Assembly: GCA_022730285.1 (NCBI GenBank)
Contig: DZCQ01000008.1
Coordinates: forward strand, 64,937-75,248
Direction: 5' to 3'
Length of the DNA stretch: 10,312 nt
Origin: Flavobacterium psychrophilum
GTDB lineage: Bacteria; Bacteroidota; Bacteroidia; Flavobacteriales; Flavobacteriaceae
The first letter of the stretch is position 1; every line of letters begins with the position of its first letter. The notes beneath the pieces were generated by a model that was not told the origin of the DNA, ran no database searches, and saw only the letters and a list, made by a program, of their open reading frames with translations. A program made the translations under genes and the position numbers. Below are positions 7,769-10,312 of this stretch, piece by piece.

Positions 7769-7882
7769 TCTAAATGTAACTAAACCAACCAAAACTTAAA
7801 TTAACATTACAAATATACTAAATTAAATAACTATTATATGTTAACAAAATGTTATATATAATTGATTATGAAAATTTTAACA

Positions 7883-8593
7883 TTATTTTTTATCTTGTAA
7901 GGCAAATACCTTTTTTAATAAATCTGTAGTTCTAAATACAGGATTACTTCTAATATCTTTTTCCTCAACAGCAATCATTTTAAAAACTCCTTCTAGTGCT
8001 TTGTTTGTAGTATAATCTGTTAAATCTGGATTTATTTTTTTAACCAACGGAATACTATTATATTTTGTAATAATATTTGTCCATATTTTATCTGCTCCAA
8101 CCTTCGCAAAAGACGATTTAATAACAGGATTAAACTTCCCGTATAATTCTGTTGTAGTAGAATTTTGCAAATAAGTAGTAGCTGCAGATTCATTCCCTAA
8201 CAAAATATTTTTTGCATCTGTAAAAGAAATTTGAGTAACTGCATTTACAAAAATAGGCGTTGCTTCCTTAACTGCATCTTCCGCTGCTCTATTTAACACT
8301 TTTAAACCCTCATCTGCCAAACTAGACATACCCAACTGACGCAGTTTCGTATCCACTTTACGTAATTCCTCAGGCAACAAAATCTTAACCGCAGCATTTT
8401 TATAAAAACCATCAGCCATAGTCAATTTAGAAACCTGCTGCGTAATTCCTTTATTTAAAGCCTCTTTCAGCCCACTGCCAATTTCTCCATTACCAATAAC
8501 ACTCGAAGTTTGTGGCAACTGAGCCATTACTTGCTGCATTTCTGCACAACCTAAAAAAGGTAAAAAAACCAAAATCAAGATAATTTTTCTCAT
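7883..8593 (-). CDS. DUF4197 domain-containing lipoprotein
   Basis: A 236-residue exported protein. The start at 8593 is preferred over an upstream in-frame ATG at 8635: only the later one gives a compact lipoprotein signal, MRKIILILVFLPFLGC, with a basic n-region, hydrophobic core and FLGC lipobox (C16). The earlier ATG also lies upstream of the best promoter match. The mature part (about 40-236) fits DUF4197: GLKEALNKGI near the start, DGFYKNAAVKILLPEEL, a central NRAAEDAVKEATPIFVNA, then TDAKNILLGNESAATTYLQ, and the ending NPVFRTTDLLKKVF. It is mainly alpha-helical and probably anchored in the outer membrane facing the periplasm. The function of the family is unknown. It is a single-gene unit with its own promoter and terminator. 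Confidence 0.9.
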   Translation of the reverse strand: MRKIILILVFLPFLGCAEMQQVMAQLPQTSSVIGNGEIGSGLKEALNKGITQQVSKLTMADGFYKNAAVKILLPEELRKVDTKLRQLGMSSLADEGLKVLNRAAEDAVKEATPIFVNAVTQISFTDAKNILLGNESAATTYLQNSTTTELYGKFNPVIKSSFAKVGADKIWTNIITKYNSIPLVKKINPDLTDYTTNKALEGVFKMIAVEEKDIRSNPVFRTTDLLKKVFALQDKK

Positions 8594-8614
8594 TACAATA
8601 TATTTTTTAAAATT

Positions 8615-8644
8615 CAAAAATACATAAATCAACAATCAAGCCAA
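8615..8644 (-). promoter_or_regulatory. promoter of the DUF4197 lipoprotein gene
   Basis: On the - strand TTG (8644-8642), a 19-base spacer, and TATTTTTG (8622-8615) match the flavobacterial consensus TTG-N17-23-TANNTTTG exactly. A purine-rich A-tract directly upstream (8645-8663 on this strand's 5' side) could act as an UP-like element. Transcription would start near 8608, about 15 bases before the ATG at 8593, which also supports that start. Confidence 0.6.
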
Positions 8645-8695
8645 TTTTTTTCTTCTTTTTTTTAGCACAACATTTCGCATCTTTAAATTCCAATT

Positions 8696-8757
8696 CCCGC
8701 TATTCGCAGTATCTTTTGGAAAAAAAATCCAAAAGGATACACGCTTCTATCGGGGCT
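8696..8757. repeat. stem-loop element resembling a dispersed flavobacterial intergenic repeat
   Basis: The outer ends CCCG (8696-8699) and CGGG (8751-8754) are complementary. The core TATCTTTTGGA (8710-8720) pairs with TCCAAAAGGATA (8728-8739) across a seven-A loop with one bulged base. Between ends and core are two similar but non-complementary pieces, GCTATTCG and TTCTATCG. The layout (CCCGCTAT, a variable A/T-rich stem, then TATCGGGGCT) resembles an intergenic repeat that I recall from Flavobacterium-type genomes. That recollection is unverified, and only one copy is in this window. It is relatively GC-rich at its ends compared with the surroundings. It may be a REP-like element or a structured RNA end. 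Confidence 0.5.
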
Positions 8758-8805
8758 ATTCTATAACATTTTGATTTCTTACTACACTACTTATAAAATA
8801 TTTTC

Positions 8806-8813
8806 TAAATTTG
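8806..8813 (+). promoter_or_regulatory. candidate -7 element for icmF
   Basis: TAAATTTG is a full match to TANNTTTG, ending 24 bases before the icmF ATG. The nearest clear upstream TTG (8771-8773) is 32 bases away, too far for a standard -33 box, so only half of the promoter is supported. Confidence 0.4.
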
Positions 8814-8837
8814 CAATTCAAAATTAGTAAATCCCCA

Positions 8838-10312
8838 ATGGAAACACAAACTCCTTATATTCCTAAAAATAAAGTAAGAATTGTAACTGCCGCATCACTT
8901 TTTGACGGACACGATGCAGCCATCAATATCATGCGAAGAATTATCCAAGCAACAGGTGTCGAGGTTATTCATCTTGGTCATGATAGAAGTGTAGAGGAAG
9001 TGGTAAATACTGCTATTCAAGAAGATGCAAATGCAATTGCAATGACTTCTTATCAAGGTGGTCACAACGAATATTTCAAATATATGCACGATTTGCTTAA
9101 AGGAAAAGGAGCAGGTCATATCAAAATATTTGGTGGAGGCGGAGGAGTAATTCTTCCTTCTGAAATTTCAGAATTGCACGAATACGGAATTGAAAGAATT
9201 TATTCTCCAGATGATGGTCGTGCTATGGGGTTACAAGGAATGATTAACGATTTAGTGCAACGTTCTGATTATCCAATTGGTGATAAATTAAATGGTGAAA
9301 TCAATCATTTGGAAGAAAAAAATCCAACTGCTATTGCTCGTGTAATTTCTTCTGCCGAAAATTTTCCAGAAATTGCAAAAGAAACTTTAGAAAAAATTCA
9401 CACTAAAAATCAAACTTCCAAAATTCCTGTTTTAGGAATTACAGGAACTGGTGGTGCAGGAAAATCGTCATTAGTTGATGAACTAGTTAGAAGATTTTTA
9501 ATTGATTTTCCAGAAAAAACCATCGGATTGATATCCGTTGATCCATCAAAACGCAAAACTGGTGGTGCACTTCTTGGCGATAGAATTCGTATGAACGCTA
9601 TCAATAACCCTAGAGTTTACATGCGTTCATTGGCAACTCGTCAATCCAATTTGGCGTTGTCAAAATATGTAAACGAAGCAATTGAAGTGTTAAAAGCTGC
9701 CAAATACGATATTATAATTTTAGAAACTTCCGGAATAGGTCAAAGTGATACTGAAATAATAGAACATTCTGATGTTTCTTTATATGTAATGACTCCAGAA
9801 TTTGGTGCTGCAACGCAATTGGAGAAAATTGACATGTTAGATTTTGCCGATTTGGTAGCTCTAAATAAATTTGACAAACGTGGTGCATTAGATGCTATTC
9901 GTGATGTTAAAAAACAATACCAACGCAATCATAATCTTTGGGATGCTGATGTGGAAACGATGCCGATTTTTGGTACAATTGCTTCACAATTCAACGATCC
10001 TGGAATGAATACGCTCTACAAATCTATCATGGATAAAATTGTAGAAAAAACAGGAACCGATTTAAAATCGACCTTCCAAATTACTCGTGAAATGAGCGAG
10101 AAAATTTTTGTAATTCCTCCACATAGAACAAGATATTTATCTGAAATTGCTGAAAATAATAGAAAATACGACGAAACTGCTTTAACGCAAGTGGAAGTAG
10201 CTCAAAAATTATACGGAATTTACAAAACCATTGAATCAGTTTCTGGGAAAATCCCAACTATTGATAAATCTGGTCTAACCCTGTCAGGGTTTGAAACCCT
10301 GACAGGGTTAGA
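8838..10312 (+). CDS. icmF: fused cobalamin-dependent acyl-CoA mutase (IcmF type), N-terminal 491 codons, cut by the window edge
   Basis: IcmF interconverts isobutyryl-CoA and n-butyryl-CoA (some also act on pivalyl/isovaleryl-CoA) using adenosylcobalamin, and carries its own G-protein chaperone. Residues 1-140 are the B12-binding domain, with FDGHDAA and cobalt-ligating H25, TSYQGG (70-75) and the glycine run at 99-103. Residues 195-410 are the MeaB-like GTPase: Walker A GTGGAGKS (203-210), the [11 protein letters not shown] region (294-304) and NKFD (343-346) for guanine binding. Residues 411-478 are the start of the linker to the catalytic barrel, which lies beyond the window; full-length relatives have about 1,100 residues. 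The domain order B12-GTPase-mutase separates IcmF from methylmalonyl-CoA mutase, where the B12 domain is C-terminal. Residues 479-491 are encoded by a palindromic repeat that keeps the frame open. No in-frame stop occurs before the edge. Confidence 0.93.
   Translation, partial: METQTPYIPKNKVRIVTAASLFDGHDAAINIMRRIIQATGVEVIHLGHDRSVEEVVNTAIQEDANAIAMTSYQGGHNEYFKYMHDLLKGKGAGHIKIFGGGGGVILPSEISELHEYGIERIYSPDDGRAMGLQGMINDLVQRSDYPIGDKLNGEINHLEEKNPTAIARVISSAENFPEIAKETLEKIHTKNQTSKIPVLGITGTGGAGKSSLVDELVRRFLIDFPEKTIGLISVDPSKRKTGGALLGDRIRMNAINNPRVYMRSLATRQSNLALSKYVNEAIEVLKAAKYDIIILETSGIGQSDTEIIEHSDVSLYVMTPEFGAATQLEKIDMLDFADLVALNKFDKRGALDAIRDVKKQYQRNHNLWDADVETMPIFGTIASQFNDPGMNTLYKSIMDKIVEKTGTDLKSTFQITREMSEKIFVIPPHRTRYLSEIAENNRKYDETALTQVEVAQKLYGIYKTIESVSGKIPTIDKSGLTLSGFETLTGL
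10274..10312. repeat. perfect 39-bp palindrome inside icmF, at the window edge
   Basis: Bases 10274-10292 are the exact reverse complement of 10294-10312, around one central G. Each arm holds a smaller palindrome: AACCCTGTCAGGGTT (10277-10291) and AACCCTGACAGGGTT (10295-10309), separated by TGA. The element is 13 codons long and is read as [13 protein letters not shown] in the icmF frame. The other two + frames contain a stop within it (TAA at 10276, TGA at 10292), so the frame used is the only open one. It reaches the last base, so its true right end is unknown. I recall similar CCCTGTCAGGG units repeated in Bacteroidota genomes, but cannot verify that here. Confidence 0.85.

Noticed and set aside
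7837..7870. TGTTAACA palindrome and flanking TGTTATATA as a regulator-binding site
   Set aside because: It lies between two convergent gene ends in very AT-rich DNA and shows no promoter nearby; chance occurrence is likely.
8594..8635. Longer DUF4197 start at 8635
   Set aside because: It would put 14 residues before the lipoprotein signal and lies upstream of the predicted transcript start; the ATG at 8593 gives a normal signal peptide.
10277..10309. CRISPR repeat at the right edge
   Set aside because: The two units are separated by three bases, with no spacers of CRISPR length and no cas genes; it is a palindromic repeat.
1..10312. Defence island, prophage, insertion sequence, tRNA or riboswitch
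   Set aside because: I saw no transposase, integrase, nuclease-defence gene, terminal repeats, tRNA fold or cobalamin-riboswitch pattern; the 244-bp spacer upstream of icmF has no B12-box that I can recognise.

Overview
The window is AT-rich chromosomal DNA from a member of the Bacteroidota, most likely the family Flavobacteriaceae. The evidence for this is an LpxC-FabZ fusion directly upstream of lpxA, matches to the flavobacterial promoter consensus (TANNTTTG at -7, TTG near -33), starts preceded by A-rich sequence rather than a Shine-Dalgarno motif, and protein sequences of flavobacterial character. I cannot name the genus.

Bases 34-5729 form one co-directional + strand block: lpxD, the lpxC/fabZ fusion, lpxA, efp, a second LpxD-like acyltransferase, and kdsB, with gaps of 38, 58, 41, 86 and 25 bp. 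Four of these carry early lipid A steps (LpxA, LpxC, LpxD) and 3-hydroxyacyl-ACP dehydration (FabZ). KdsB activates Kdo, the sugar attached next. EF-P is a translation factor lying within the cluster. An AT-rich hairpin separates efp from the LpxD paralogue.

Bases 5726-7215 on the - strand carry a Nudix hydrolase of the CoA-pyrophosphatase type followed by a PlsC-like acyltransferase. The latter converges on kdsB with interleaved stop codons. A small DUF4268 protein (7263-7694, +) is divergent from the Nudix gene. A DUF4197 lipoprotein (7883-8593, -) follows, with a good promoter and a clear intrinsic terminator on its strand.

Bases 8838 to the right edge hold the first 491 codons of a fused cobalamin-dependent acyl-CoA mutase (IcmF type): the B12-binding domain, the G-protein chaperone domain and the start of the linker to the missing mutase barrel. 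At the window edge a perfect 39-bp palindrome lies inside this reading frame without breaking it. A second, stem-loop repeat-like element sits in the spacer upstream of icmF. These two repeats are the least ordinary features. I see no CRISPR, phage, transposase, toxin-antitoxin or defence system, and no RNA gene. No stretch longer than 300 bp lacks a gene.
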